Source of the DNA: an uncultured Blautia sp.
GTDB taxonomy: Bacteria > Bacillota > Clostridia > Lachnospirales > Lachnospiraceae
NCBI GenBank assembly: GCA_934358405.1
Contig: CAKRKL010000035.1
Coordinates: 1-15,677, forward strand
Direction of reading: 5' to 3'
DNA: 15,677 nucleotides
In this document: piece by piece, positions 1 through 8,000 of the stretch
Position numbering within the stretch: the first letter of the stretch is position 1
Layout of the letters: each line of letters opens with the position of its first letter
Program-made: the position numbers and the translations under genes
Notes under the pieces: model-generated
Databases searched by the model: none
Told to the model about the DNA's origin: nothing
The model's input: the letters and a program-made list of their open reading frames with translations, nothing else

Positions 1-12
1 TGCAGAGAAAGG

Positions 13-47
13 CGCAAGTCATCATAGAAATGTGGCTTGCGTTTTTT
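13..47 (+). terminator. Intrinsic terminator of an upstream gene
   Basis: An 8-bp stem (CGCAAGTC at 13-20 with GGCTTGCG at 34-41, one G-T pair) is followed directly by six T. The T-run lies on the plus strand, so it ends a plus-strand transcript that begins before the window. The gene it serves is not visible. Confidence 0.75.
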
Positions 48-85
48 GTGAAAATTATATATAGAATTGAAAAAATTAAAGAAAA

Positions 86-112
86 TTAGCACTCACCTAT
101 TGACAGTGCTAA
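86..112 (+). promoter_or_regulatory. CIRCE operator (HrcA binding site)
   Basis: TTAGCACTC, nine bases, then CAGTGCTAA. This matches the CIRCE inverted repeat (TTAGCACTC-N9-GAGTGCTAA) at 17 of 18 arm positions; only the first base of the right arm differs. HrcA is the heat-shock repressor that binds CIRCE. The right arm overlaps the -35 box of the clpB promoter, so bound HrcA should block RNA polymerase. hrcA itself is not in the window. Confidence 0.9.
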
Positions 113-128
113 CAACAAGTGCTATATT
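100..128 (+). promoter_or_regulatory. Sigma-A type promoter of clpB
   Basis: TTGACA (100-105), a 17-base spacer, then TATATT (123-128): a consensus -35 and a one-mismatch -10. Transcription should start near 134-136, leaving a leader of about 135 bases before clpB. The -35 lies inside the CIRCE element, which fits repression by HrcA. Confidence 0.8.
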
Positions 129-156
129 AATAACCGTAATAAGGAAACCCTTACAA

Positions 157-204
157 GCGCAGCCCACCGCGAGTTACTTTTTTAAAGAGCCGCGTAGGCT
201 GCGC
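157..204 (+). other. Long hairpin in the clpB leader
   Basis: GCGCAGCC (157-164) is perfectly complementary to GGCTGCGC (197-204). Within it, CGCG (168-171) can pair with CGCG (191-194), and CTTT (177-180) with AAAG (184-187). The result is an extended interrupted stem in the untranslated leader. No T-run follows the base of the stem, so it is not a standard terminator. It could stabilise the mRNA or affect expression, but that is inference. Confidence 0.55.
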
Positions 205-269
205 AGTTGTATTTCAGGAATGCTGCTATTGGTGACATTCCCATATAGAAAGCTGAAGGAGGAGAGCCT

Positions 270-2852
270 ATGAACATCAGCAAATTTACGCAGAAATCTG
301 TGCAGGCCGTTCAGGATCTGGAGAAGGTTGCTTACGAATACGGCAACCAGGAGATTGAACAGGAACATCTGTTATACACCCTCCTGACCCAGGAAGACAG
401 CCTGATTCTCAAATTAATTGAGAAAATGGAAATAAATAAGGAATATTTCCTGAACACAGTAAAGAACGCTCTGGACGCCAAAGTCAAGGTATCCGGCGGC
501 GAGCTCCGGTTCGGACAGTATTTGAATAAAGCACTTGTAAATGCAGAAGACGAAGCCAAGGCAATGGGAGATGAATACGTATCTGTAGAGCATCTGTTCC
601 TTGCCCTCTTGAAATATCCAAGCCCCAGCATGAAGAAAATCTGGAGCGAATTCGGCATCACCAAGGAGCGCTTCTTACAGGCACTTTCCACAGTCCGTGG
701 AAATCAGCGTGTGGTAAGCGACAATCCGGAGGCAACCTATGATACTCTGAATAAATATGGTGAAGATCTGGTAGAGAAAGCCAGAAGCCAGAAGCTTGAC
801 CCGGTAATCGGAAGAGACAGCGAGATCCGCAACGTGATCCGAATCCTTTCCCGTAAGACCAAGAACAACCCGGTTCTCATCGGTGAGCCTGGTGTTGGTA
901 AAACCGCAGCAGTAGAAGGTCTTGCCCAGCGAATCGTAGCCGGAGATGTGCCGGAAGCACTGAAGGACAAGAAGATTTTTGCCCTGGATATGGGCGCCCT
1001 GGTAGCTGGAGCTAAATATCGAGGCGAATTTGAGGAACGTCTGAAGGCTGTGCTGGAAGAAGTTAAGAAAAGCGAAGGTCAGATTATCCTGTTTATTGAT
1101 GAGCTTCATCTTATTGTGGGAGCAGGTAAAACAGATGGTGCCATGGATGCCAGCAACATGCTTAAGCCAATGCTTGCACGTGGTGAGCTTCATTGTATCG
1201 GTGCAACTACTCTGGATGAGTATCGTCAGTATATTGAAAAGGATGCAGCCCTGGAACGTCGTTTCCAGCCGGTTATGGTAGATGAGCCCTCTGTAGAAGA
1301 TACTATTTCTATTCTTCGAGGACTGAGAGAACGCTATGAAGTATTCCATGGTGTTAAGATTACAGACAGTGCCCTTGTGGCAGCAGCAACTCTTTCACAC
1401 CGTTACATTACAGACCGTTTCCTTCCGGATAAGGCCATCGATCTGGTAGATGAAGCCTGTGCGCTCATTAAAACAGAACTGGATTCTATGCCCACCGAGC
1501 TGGATGAGCAGCGTCGTAAGATCGATCAGATGAAAATGGAAGAGCTTTCCCTGAAAAAAGAAACGGATAACTTAAGCAAAGAACGTCTGGAGGAGCTTCA
1601 GAAGGAGCTTGCAGAAATGCAGGATTCCTTCAACACCCAGAAGGCACAGTGGGAGAATGAGAAACATTCTGTAGAGAAGCTGCAGAAGCTTCGTGAACAG
1701 ATTGAAGATATGAACAAGCAGATCCAGATTGCAAGACAGAACTACGATCTGGAGAAAGCCTCAGAGCTGCAGTACGGCGAGCTGCCGAAATTACAGCAGC
1801 AGCTGGAAATCGAAGAGCGGAACACCAAGGAAAGTGACAGAAGCCTTGTCCACGAGGTAGTTACAGATGATGAGATAGCCCGTATTATTTCCCGTTGGAC
1901 CGGAATTCCGGTTGCAAGACTGACAGAGGGAGAGCGTACAAAGCTTCTTCACCTGGAGGATGAGCTTCACAAACGTGTGATCGGACAGGATGAAGGTGTC
2001 CGCCGTGTTACAGATGCCATTCTTCGTTCCAAAGCCGGAATCAAAGACCCGACGAAGCCAATCGGTTCCTTCCTGTTCCTTGGACCAACCGGTGTTGGTA
2101 AAACAGAGCTTGCCAAGACCCTGGCACAGACCCTGTTTGATGATGAGCAGAATATGGTTCGTATTGATATGAGTGAGTACATGGAGAAATATTCTGTATC
2201 CAGACTGATCGGAGCGCCTCCGGGATATGTTGGATATGAGGAAGGCGGACAGCTGACAGAAGCCGTTCGTCGTAAACCATACAGTGTAGTTCTTTTTGAT
2301 GAAATCGAGAAGGCACATCCGGATGTATTTAATGTACTTCTTCAGGTTTTGGATGACGGACGTATCACAGATTCCCAGGGTCGTACCGTAGATTTCAAAA
2401 ATACGATTCTGATCATGACCTCCAATATCGGATCGCCGTATCTTCTGGATGGTATTGATGAGAATGGCGAAATTAAAGAAGAAGCCCAGAAAGAGGTTAT
2501 GGATGATTTGCGCGGACATTTCCGTCCGGAATTCCTCAACCGTCTGGATGAGATCATTATGTTTAAGCCATTGACAAAAGATAACATCGGTAGTATCGTT
2601 GACCTGATGGTGAAGGAACTCAATGACCGTCTTGCTGATCAGGAACTTTCCCTGGAGCTTACAGATGCAGCCAAGAAAGATGTAATCGACAATGGTTATG
2701 ATCCGGTTTACGGTGCAAGACCACTGAAGCGTTATCTGCAGAAATATGTGGAGACTTTGACTGCCCGTAAGATTCTTTCCGGTGAAGTCCACACAGGAGA
2801 TACACTGGTGCTGGATGTAGAGAATGGAGAGTATGTGGTGAAGGTAAAATAA
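270..2852 (+). CDS. clpB: ATP-dependent protein disaggregase ClpB
   Basis: ClpB is a cytoplasmic hexameric AAA+ chaperone that pulls proteins out of aggregates together with DnaK/DnaJ/GrpE. The 860-residue length is typical. In order there are an N-terminal Clp-N domain (about 1-145), the first AAA+ domain with Walker A GEPGVGKT (205-212) and Walker B ending D277-E278, a long charged coiled-coil middle domain (about 400-540) that is diagnostic of ClpB rather than ClpC, and the second AAA+ domain with Walker A GPTGVGKT (605-612) and Walker B ending D677-E678. All key residues are intact. The ATG at 270 is preceded by AAGGAGGA at good spacing. A CIRCE operator over its promoter indicates HrcA control, and I saw no CtsR-type heptad repeat. 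The DUF4250-type gene follows after 34 bases and is probably co-transcribed. Confidence 0.97.
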   Translation: MNISKFTQKSVQAVQDLEKVAYEYGNQEIEQEHLLYTLLTQEDSLILKLIEKMEINKEYFLNTVKNALDAKVKVSGGELRFGQYLNKALVNAEDEAKAMGDEYVSVEHLFLALLKYPSPSMKKIWSEFGITKERFLQALSTVRGNQRVVSDNPEATYDTLNKYGEDLVEKARSQKLDPVIGRDSEIRNVIRILSRKTKNNPVLIGEPGVGKTAAVEGLAQRIVAGDVPEALKDKKIFALDMGALVAGAKYRGEFEERLKAVLEEVKKSEGQIILFIDELHLIVGAGKTDGAMDASNMLKPMLARGELHCIGATTLDEYRQYIEKDAALERRFQPVMVDEPSVEDTISILRGLRERYEVFHGVKITDSALVAAATLSHRYITDRFLPDKAIDLVDEACALIKTELDSMPTELDEQRRKIDQMKMEELSLKKETDNLSKERLEELQKELAEMQDSFNTQKAQWENEKHSVEKLQKLREQIEDMNKQIQIARQNYDLEKASELQYGELPKLQQQLEIEERNTKESDRSLVHEVVTDDEIARIISRWTGIPVARLTEGERTKLLHLEDELHKRVIGQDEGVRRVTDAILRSKAGIKDPTKPIGSFLFLGPTGVGKTELAKTLAQTLFDDEQNMVRIDMSEYMEKYSVSRLIGAPPGYVGYEEGGQLTEAVRRKPYSVVLFDEIEKAHPDVFNVLLQVLDDGRITDSQGRTVDFKNTILIMTSNIGSPYLLDGIDENGEIKEEAQKEVMDDLRGHFRPEFLNRLDEIIMFKPLTKDNIGSIVDLMVKELNDRLADQELSLELTDAAKKDVIDNGYDPVYGARPLKRYLQKYVETLTARKILSGEVHTGDTLVLDVENGEYVVKVK

Positions 2853-2886
2853 GATCAGCAGCAATAAACCTGCAAAGGAGATTCTT

Positions 2887-3060
2887 ATGATACCAAAGGA
2901 CCCAATGATCTTACTGAGCTATGTGAACACCCAGCTTCGGGATTATTACGATTCCCTGGAGGCACTGTGTACCTGCCGCGGGCTTCGCAAAAAAGAACTG
3001 CTGGAGAAGATGGATTCCATCGATTATCATTATGATGAACAAACCAATCAGTTTATTTAA
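2887..3060 (+). CDS. DUF4250-type small protein
   Basis: This is a 57-residue reading frame starting MIPKDPMILLSYVN and ending TNQFI. The pattern IPKDPxxLLSxVNxxLRDxYxSLxxLC, then a short helix and SIDYxYDExxNQF, matches what I remember of the DUF4250 family, small soluble proteins of unknown function in Firmicutes. The ATG at 2887 has AAAGGAG at 2874-2880, six bases upstream. It lies 34 bases after clpB with no terminator between, and the terminator right behind it closes both genes, so it should be heat-induced with clpB. It has no signal peptide or membrane segment. The two cysteines (in LCTCRG) are close together; whether they matter is unknown. Composition and codon use resemble its neighbours. 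The reading frame is strongly supported; the function is unknown. Confidence 0.85.
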   Translation: MIPKDPMILLSYVNTQLRDYYDSLEALCTCRGLRKKELLEKMDSIDYHYDEQTNQFI

Positions 3061-3070
3061 ATAAGAAGTA

Positions 3071-3118
3071 AAAACCGCCTGCAACTCAGTTTTCAGCTGA
3101 ATTTGCAGGCGGTTTTTT
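3071..3118 (+). terminator. Intrinsic terminator of the clpB unit
   Basis: AACCGCCTGCAA (3073-3084) pairs perfectly with 3103-3114, extendable by two A-T pairs, and a T-run ends at 3118. A small inner stem (TCAG/CTGA) extends it. It starts 10 bases after the DUF4250-type stop codon. The A-run before the stem might also allow termination on the other strand, but no minus-strand gene ends here. Confidence 0.93.
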
Positions 3119-3255
3119 GCTTCCTTGCAATTTCTGTCCAGTTTTCAAGGCAGATGAAAAATATAAAAGCTTAGCCTGACGAAATAAACACATCTGCAAA
3201 TAACATAATATCAGATTCTAAATTCTAAAAAAAATATAAACTGCACAAAAAGCAC

Positions 3256-3301
3256 TTGCATTTTTTATGAAAAAGTATAGACTATAAAATTAGTCGTCTA
3301 A
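3256..3301 (+). promoter_or_regulatory. Probable promoter and operator of the MarR/ABC unit
   Basis: An AT-rich stretch contains TTGCAT (3256-3261) and TATAAA (3283-3288), but their 21-base spacing is too long, so the exact promoter is uncertain. Right behind the TATAAA is the palindrome TTAG-TCGT-CTAA (3290-3301), nested in a wider TTAGT/ACTAA pair (3290-3305). A short palindrome at the transcription start is the usual place for a MarR operator, so self-repression is likely but inferred. The rest of 3121-3335 holds only a 7-bp inverted repeat (GCAGATG 3150-3156, CATCTGC 3191-3197) of unknown meaning. Confidence 0.45.
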
Positions 3302-3335
3302 CTAAATGCGAAATATATGAAATCGAGGTGAGAAT

Positions 3336-3833
3336 GTGGAACAGGATAATGAGAAAAGTATTCAAAGCCTGATAATGGAAATCAGTCGTATGTATATGGA
3401 GAAATGCTTTGTGAAATTAAAAAAGGTTGGCATTCATCCAAGGCAGATTCCCATTCTGGCAGTTCTTTACAGGCGGGATGGCTGCAGCCAAAAAGAGCTT
3501 GCGCAGGAGTTAGGTGTGAAACCCCCTACGGTTACAGTCAGTATTCAACGCCTGGAGAAAAACGGTCTCCTTATCCGCAGACAGGATGAGAAGGATCAGA
3601 GAGTGAGCAGAATCTATCTTTCCGATGCAGGCAATGCCATTATTAAAGAAGGAATGCAGATGGCCAGAGAAGGCGAAAAGCAGATACTGAGTGGCTTCTC
3701 AGAAAGCGAGCTTTGTCTGATGCGAAGATTTTGTCAGCAGATTAAGGAAAATATTGCGGCAATGCCGGGACCGGAGCTGTCTTTTGATGAAATGCAACAG
3801 AATAACAACGAAAGGAAAACAAAGCATGATTAA
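3336..3833 (+). CDS. MarR family transcriptional regulator
   Basis: A 165-residue winged helix-turn-helix protein. The DNA-binding part is at about 50-75 (SQKELAQELGVKPPTVTVSI), followed by the wing at 80-97 with the family's D-x-x-D-x-R pattern (DEKDQR) and the LSDAG segment that begins the dimerisation helix. The start is a GTG at 3336 behind GAGGTGA (3325-3331). An ATG two bases earlier is out of frame, and the first in-frame ATG lies 13 codons downstream without a better ribosome site. Its stop codon overlaps the start of the first ABC gene by eight bases, so the genes are translationally linked. By position it most likely represses its own operon and is released by a compound the exporter handles; the ligand cannot be read from sequence. 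The tail after about residue 145 is polar and probably flexible. Confidence 0.93.
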   Translation: MEQDNEKSIQSLIMEISRMYMEKCFVKLKKVGIHPRQIPILAVLYRRDGCSQKELAQELGVKPPTVTVSIQRLEKNGLLIRRQDEKDQRVSRIYLSDAGNAIIKEGMQMAREGEKQILSGFSESELCLMRRFCQQIKENIAAMPGPELSFDEMQQNNNERKTKHD

Positions 3834-5988
3834 ATTAATGAAGTATCTGAAAAAATCAGCAGGCTATATTGTTCTGATCATTGGATTGCTGTTTTTGCAG
3901 GCTTACTGTGATCTGTCTTTGCCGGATTATACCTCTAAGATTATTAACGTAGGTATCCAGCAAGGCGGTATCCCGGATGGTGTTCCGGAAAAAATGCGCA
4001 AGAGTACCATGGAGGATCTGCAGATATTTATGGATGAAGACACCCGGAAGGAGGTTTTAAATGCCTATGTACTGGATGGTGATGTTTATGAACTGAAGAA
4101 TACTATTACAGGGGATAAGAGGGAGGAATTAAACGATCTTTTGTGCAAACCCTTGATGATGTATACTTCTTTTACTTCCGGAAGCGAAGAAAGCCAGATG
4201 ATGCTTTCCAAAATGCAGATGCCTGAGGGAACAGATCCTATGCAGGCTCTTGGCAATATGCCGGAGGAAGCAAGGAAGCAGATGCTGGAGACAGTAGATG
4301 AGAAGCTTTCCGATATGCCGGAATCCATTCTTACTCAGGCTTCAGTAAGTGGCGTAAAAGCAGAATATCAGGCCATGGGTGAAAATCTGGATGCTATTCA
4401 GATGAGGTATATTAAGAGTTCGGGAATACGGATGGTGCTGATGGCACTGCTTATTATGCTGGCAGCCGTATGTGTGGTCTTTTTGTCTGCGAGGGTGGCA
4501 GCAGCCCTTGGACATGATTTAAGAGATAATATATATCGCAAGGTTATCCACTTTTCCAGCAATGAGTATCACAGGTTTTCCACTGCATCCTTGATTACCC
4601 GAAGCACAAATGACGTACAGCAGGTACAGCAGGTTATGACTATGATGTTTCGAATTGTGCTTTATGCACCGATTCTTGGTATCGGAGGCGTGATCAAGGT
4701 TTTGCAGACTGATTCCTCTATGACCTGGATCCTTGCAGTGGCAGTAGCGCTGATCCTTATTGTAATCTTTGTGTTATTCCAGATCGCAATGCCGAAATTT
4801 ACCATACTTCAGACTCTCATTGACCGATTAAATCTGGTAACCCGTGAGATTCTTACCGGAATCCCGGTTATTCGTGCATTCAGCCGTGAAGAGCATGAGG
4901 AAGAACGTTTCGAGAAAGCAAACAGTGATCTTACCAGGACCAATTTGTTTGTAAACCGTTGTATGACCTTTATGATGCCGATTATGATGCTGATCATGAA
5001 TGGTGTATCTGTAGCAATCATTTATTTTGGTGCACATGGGGTTGACAGCGGAAATATGCAGGTAGGAAATATGATGGCATTTATTCAGTATGCTATGCAG
5101 ATTATTATGTCCTTCCTGATGATTACAGCTATTTCCATTATGCTTCCAAGAGCCAATGTTGCAGCAGGACGTATCTGTGAGGTCCTGGAAATGGAGCCTT
5201 CAGTAAATGATCCGGAAGATCCGGTTCTTATGGAGAATCAGAAGAAAGGAACGGTAGAGTTTGACCATGTAAGCTTTGCCTATCCGGATGCCGGAGAAAA
5301 TGTAATCAATGATATTACTTTTAAGGCAGAAAAAGGAGAGACCGTTGCTATTATTGGAAGTACAGGAAGTGGAAAGAGTACTCTTATTAATCTGATTCCA
5401 AGATTCTATGATGTAACAAAGGGCAGCGTAAAGGTAGATGGTGTGGATGTTCGAGATATGACGCAGCACGATCTTCGTGAGCGCATTGGCTATGTTCCAC
5501 AGAAGGGAGTGCTGTTCTCCGGTACTATTGATTCCAATATTCGATACGGTAAGCCGGATATGTCCCGTGAGGATGTAAAACTGGCGGCAGAAATCTCCCA
5601 GTCTGATGATTTCATCCAGGCGAAAAAGGAAGGCTATGATGCACCGATTTCTCAGGGCGGAACTAACGTATCAGGTGGTCAGAAACAGCGTTTGTCTATT
5701 GCAAGAGCCATTGCGAAAAAACCGGAGATCCTGATCTTTGATGACAGCTTTTCTGCTCTTGATTTTAAAACTGACAGCAGGCTACGCAAGGCATTAAAGG
5801 AAAAAACAGAAGATACTACAACTATTATTGTGGCACAGAGAATCAGCACCATCCTGAATGCAGATCAGATCATTGTTCTGGATGAGGGAAATATGGCAGG
5901 CATAGGTACCCACAGGGAACTGATGAAGAACTGCGAGGTTTACAGGCAGATTGCCATGTCCCAGCTTTCAGAGGAGGAATTAGCATGA
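3826..5988 (+). CDS. ABC exporter subunit 1 (degenerate ATP site, large outer loop)
   Basis: A 720-residue half-transporter with a membrane domain fused to an ATPase, of the subfamily B (multidrug/lipid exporter) type. Start ATG 3826 has AAAGGA nine bases upstream; an in-frame TTG further upstream (3754) lies inside the MarR gene and lacks a good site. TM1 is about 10-30 and TM2 about 200-222, leaving an outer loop of some 165 residues where most relatives have a short one. The loop is acidic and methionine-rich. The ATPase has Walker A GSTGSGKST (511-519), signature SGGQ (616-619) and Walker B D639. The catalytic glutamate position is aspartate (D640) and the switch histidine is glutamine (Q671). 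These replacements are typical of the non-catalytic half of heterodimeric exporters such as TM287/288, LmrCD and BmrCD. The partner is the next gene. Substrate unknown. Confidence 0.93.
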   Translation: MIKLMKYLKKSAGYIVLIIGLLFLQAYCDLSLPDYTSKIINVGIQQGGIPDGVPEKMRKSTMEDLQIFMDEDTRKEVLNAYVLDGDVYELKNTITGDKREELNDLLCKPLMMYTSFTSGSEESQMMLSKMQMPEGTDPMQALGNMPEEARKQMLETVDEKLSDMPESILTQASVSGVKAEYQAMGENLDAIQMRYIKSSGIRMVLMALLIMLAAVCVVFLSARVAAALGHDLRDNIYRKVIHFSSNEYHRFSTASLITRSTNDVQQVQQVMTMMFRIVLYAPILGIGGVIKVLQTDSSMTWILAVAVALILIVIFVLFQIAMPKFTILQTLIDRLNLVTREILTGIPVIRAFSREEHEEERFEKANSDLTRTNLFVNRCMTFMMPIMMLIMNGVSVAIIYFGAHGVDSGNMQVGNMMAFIQYAMQIIMSFLMITAISIMLPRANVAAGRICEVLEMEPSVNDPEDPVLMENQKKGTVEFDHVSFAYPDAGENVINDITFKAEKGETVAIIGSTGSGKSTLINLIPRFYDVTKGSVKVDGVDVRDMTQHDLRERIGYVPQKGVLFSGTIDSNIRYGKPDMSREDVKLAAEISQSDDFIQAKKEGYDAPISQGGTNVSGGQKQRLSIARAIAKKPEILIFDDSFSALDFKTDSRLRKALKEKTEDTTTIIVAQRISTILNADQIIVLDEGNMAGIGTHRELMKNCEVYRQIAMSQLSEEELA

Positions 5989-7832
5989 GTGAAAACAAAG
6001 CCAGAGGCCCTGTGATGGGCGGTCACCGGGGACGTGGAATGCAGCCTGGGGAAAAAGCCAAAGATTTCAAAGGCGCGATGAAGAGGCTGTTTCAGTATAT
6101 GGAACGCTACAAATTCCGTTTCGTGCTGATGTTTATTTTTGCAATTGCAGGAACTGTTTTTAATATTGTAGGACCAAAAATCCTTGGAAAAGCAACCACA
6201 GAGCTTTTTAGCGGTCTGGTTGCCAAGGTAAACGGTACGGGAAGCATTGATTTTGGAAAAATCGGATATATCCTTTTGTGGACTCTTGGACTTTATGTGA
6301 CAAGCGCCTGCTTTTCCTTTATTCAGGGATATGTGATGACCGGAATTTCCAATGACGTTACTTATAATTTAAGAAAAGATATTTCCAAAAAATTCAGCCG
6401 CCTTCCCATGAACTATTATGAGAGCCGGACAAATGGTGAGATTCTTTCCCGTGTGACTAATGACGTGGATACCCTTCAGATGAGCCTGAACCAGAGCATT
6501 ACCCAGCTGATCACATCTGTCACAACCCTGATCGGTGTATTCGTAATGATGCTTTCCATTAATGTGTGGATGACACTGGCTGCACTTTTGATACTGCCTC
6601 TGTCTATGACCATTATCAATTTTGTTATGAAGCATTCCCAGAAATATTTCCAGGCACAGCAGAAATATCTTGGAGAGGTAAATGGCCAGATTGAGGAAAA
6701 CTACGGCGGACACAATGTTGTTAAGGTATTTAACAAAGAAGAGGATGTAGTTGCAGAATTTGAAAAGGATAACCAGAAGCTTTATGAATCTGCATGGAAA
6801 TCCCAGTTTTTCTCCGGAATGATGATGCCTGTCATGCAGTTTGTAGGAAATATTGGATATGTTATGGTTGCTCTTTTAGGAGGCTGGTTTACCATCAAGG
6901 GAGCAATTGAAGTTGGTGATATCCAGTCCTTCTTCCAGTATATCAGAAACTTTACGCAGCCAATTCAGCAGATTGCCCAGGTAACGAACCTTCTGCAATC
7001 CTCAGCAGCAGCCTCCGAGCGTGTGTTTGAGTTCCTGGATGAGGAAGAGGAAGAAACCATAAAAGAAAACGCAGTATCGATAAAAGGTCTTAATGGAAAT
7101 GTGGAATTTAATCATGTAAGCTTCGGATATAATCCGGATAAGATTATTATCCATGATTTTTCCGCAAAGGTAAAGGACGGACAGAAAATTGCCATTGTAG
7201 GACCTACAGGCGCAGGAAAGACCACGATGGTTAAGCTTCTGATGCGCTTCTATGATGTAAACAAGGGCTCTATCTGTGTGGATGGACATGATGTAAAGGA
7301 CTTTAACAGAAGCGAGCTTCATGAAATGTTCGGAATGGTTCTTCAGGATACATGGCTGTTTTCAGGAACCATTATGGAAAATATCCGTTACGGAAGACTG
7401 GATGCTACAGATGAAGAGGTGATCAAAGCAGCTAAGGCCGCACATATCCATAGCTTCATTATGCAGCAGCCAGGCGGTTATCAGATGATTCTGGATGAGG
7501 AAACCAGCAACATTTCCCAGGGACAGAAGCAGCTCCTTACTATAGCAAGGGCAATTCTGGCGGACAATAAAATTCTGATTCTTGATGAAGCAACCTCATC
7601 CGTTGATACCAGAACGGAGGTACAGATTCAGAAAGCCATGGATAATCTGATGAAAGGCCGAACCAGCTTTGTCATTGCCCACAGACTTTCTACTATTAAA
7701 GATGCAGATCTGATTCTGGTTATGAAGGACGGAGATATTATCGAACAGGGCAGCCACGAAGAGCTGCTGGCAAGAAAAGGCTTCTACGCAGAGCTTTATA
7801 ACAGTCAGTTTGACAAGACGCAGAGTGCGTAA
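5985..7832 (+). CDS. ABC exporter subunit 2 (catalytic half)
   Basis: A 615-residue half-transporter, partner of the preceding gene, which it overlaps by four bases (ATGA), with GAGGAGGA just upstream. After a basic, glycine-rich N-terminus (about 1-30) come six predicted membrane helices with short outer loops, then the ATPase: Walker A GPTGAGKTT (406-414), Walker B ILILDE with catalytic E535, and switch H566. The signature motif is SQGQ (511-514), not SGGQ. This is the expected mirror of subunit 1: its Walker motifs with subunit 1's SGGQ make the active ATP site, while its SQGQ faces subunit 1's altered Walker side in the degenerate site. The four-base overlap suggests equal synthesis of both halves. 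It probably exports drugs, peptides or lipids; sequence does not say which. Confidence 0.94.
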   Translation: MSENKARGPVMGGHRGRGMQPGEKAKDFKGAMKRLFQYMERYKFRFVLMFIFAIAGTVFNIVGPKILGKATTELFSGLVAKVNGTGSIDFGKIGYILLWTLGLYVTSACFSFIQGYVMTGISNDVTYNLRKDISKKFSRLPMNYYESRTNGEILSRVTNDVDTLQMSLNQSITQLITSVTTLIGVFVMMLSINVWMTLAALLILPLSMTIINFVMKHSQKYFQAQQKYLGEVNGQIEENYGGHNVVKVFNKEEDVVAEFEKDNQKLYESAWKSQFFSGMMMPVMQFVGNIGYVMVALLGGWFTIKGAIEVGDIQSFFQYIRNFTQPIQQIAQVTNLLQSSAAASERVFEFLDEEEEETIKENAVSIKGLNGNVEFNHVSFGYNPDKIIIHDFSAKVKDGQKIAIVGPTGAGKTTMVKLLMRFYDVNKGSICVDGHDVKDFNRSELHEMFGMVLQDTWLFSGTIMENIRYGRLDATDEEVIKAAKAAHIHSFIMQQPGGYQMILDEETSNISQGQKQLLTIARAILADNKILILDEATSSVDTRTEVQIQKAMDNLMKGRTSFVIAHRLSTIKDADLILVMKDGDIIEQGSHEELLARKGFYAELYNSQFDKTQSA

Positions 7833-7836
7833 ATAG

Positions 7837-7880
7837 AAACAGCAGTTTTTCAAAGCTTTCTATGAAAAACTGCTGTTTTT
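7837..7880 (+). terminator. Intrinsic terminator of the MarR/ABC operon
   Basis: A 16-bp perfect stem (7837-7852 with 7863-7878; left arm begins AAACAGCAG) with a 10-base loop, ending in a T-rich run. It starts five bases after the stop codon of the second ABC gene. The A-rich left flank would also give a T-run on the minus strand, but no minus-strand gene ends here. Confidence 0.9.
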
Positions 7881-7885
7881 CTATC

Positions 7886-7914
7886 TATACTTTTGAAGGA
7901 AGATAATGTATAAT
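7886..7914 (+). promoter_or_regulatory. Likely promoter of helD
   Basis: A consensus TATAAT (7909-7914) with a weak -35 (TATACT, 7886-7891) at 17 bases. It lies between the operon terminator and helD, whose start is about 80 bases further on. The poor -35 makes the call moderate. Confidence 0.5.
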
Positions 7915-8000
7915 GGAGCAAAGTTTCTGCCAAAATGATAAGTGCCAAACACTGCAGATTAAGCAGCTGCGTGCGAAAACAGATAAATGAAGGAGTAAAT

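Noticed and set aside
67..273. A 68-codon plus-strand frame through the clpB promoter and leader
   Set aside because: It runs over the CIRCE element and both promoter boxes, lacks a ribosome site, and its product resembles no protein; the sequence is explained as regulatory DNA.
675..1349. A 224-codon minus-strand frame inside clpB
   Set aside because: clpB is complete and strongly conserved on the plus strand, and the opposite frame encodes a cysteine- and histidine-rich product with no recognisable domain.
1791..2864. A 357-codon minus-strand frame inside clpB
   Set aside because: It is long but lies opposite the second AAA+ domain of ClpB and has no recognisable domain, so it is a by-product of clpB codon use.
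3150..3197. A 7-bp inverted repeat (GCAGATG/CATCTGC) before the MarR gene
   Set aside because: The arms are short and 34 bases apart in AT-rich DNA, with no T-run or known motif; chance is a sufficient explanation.
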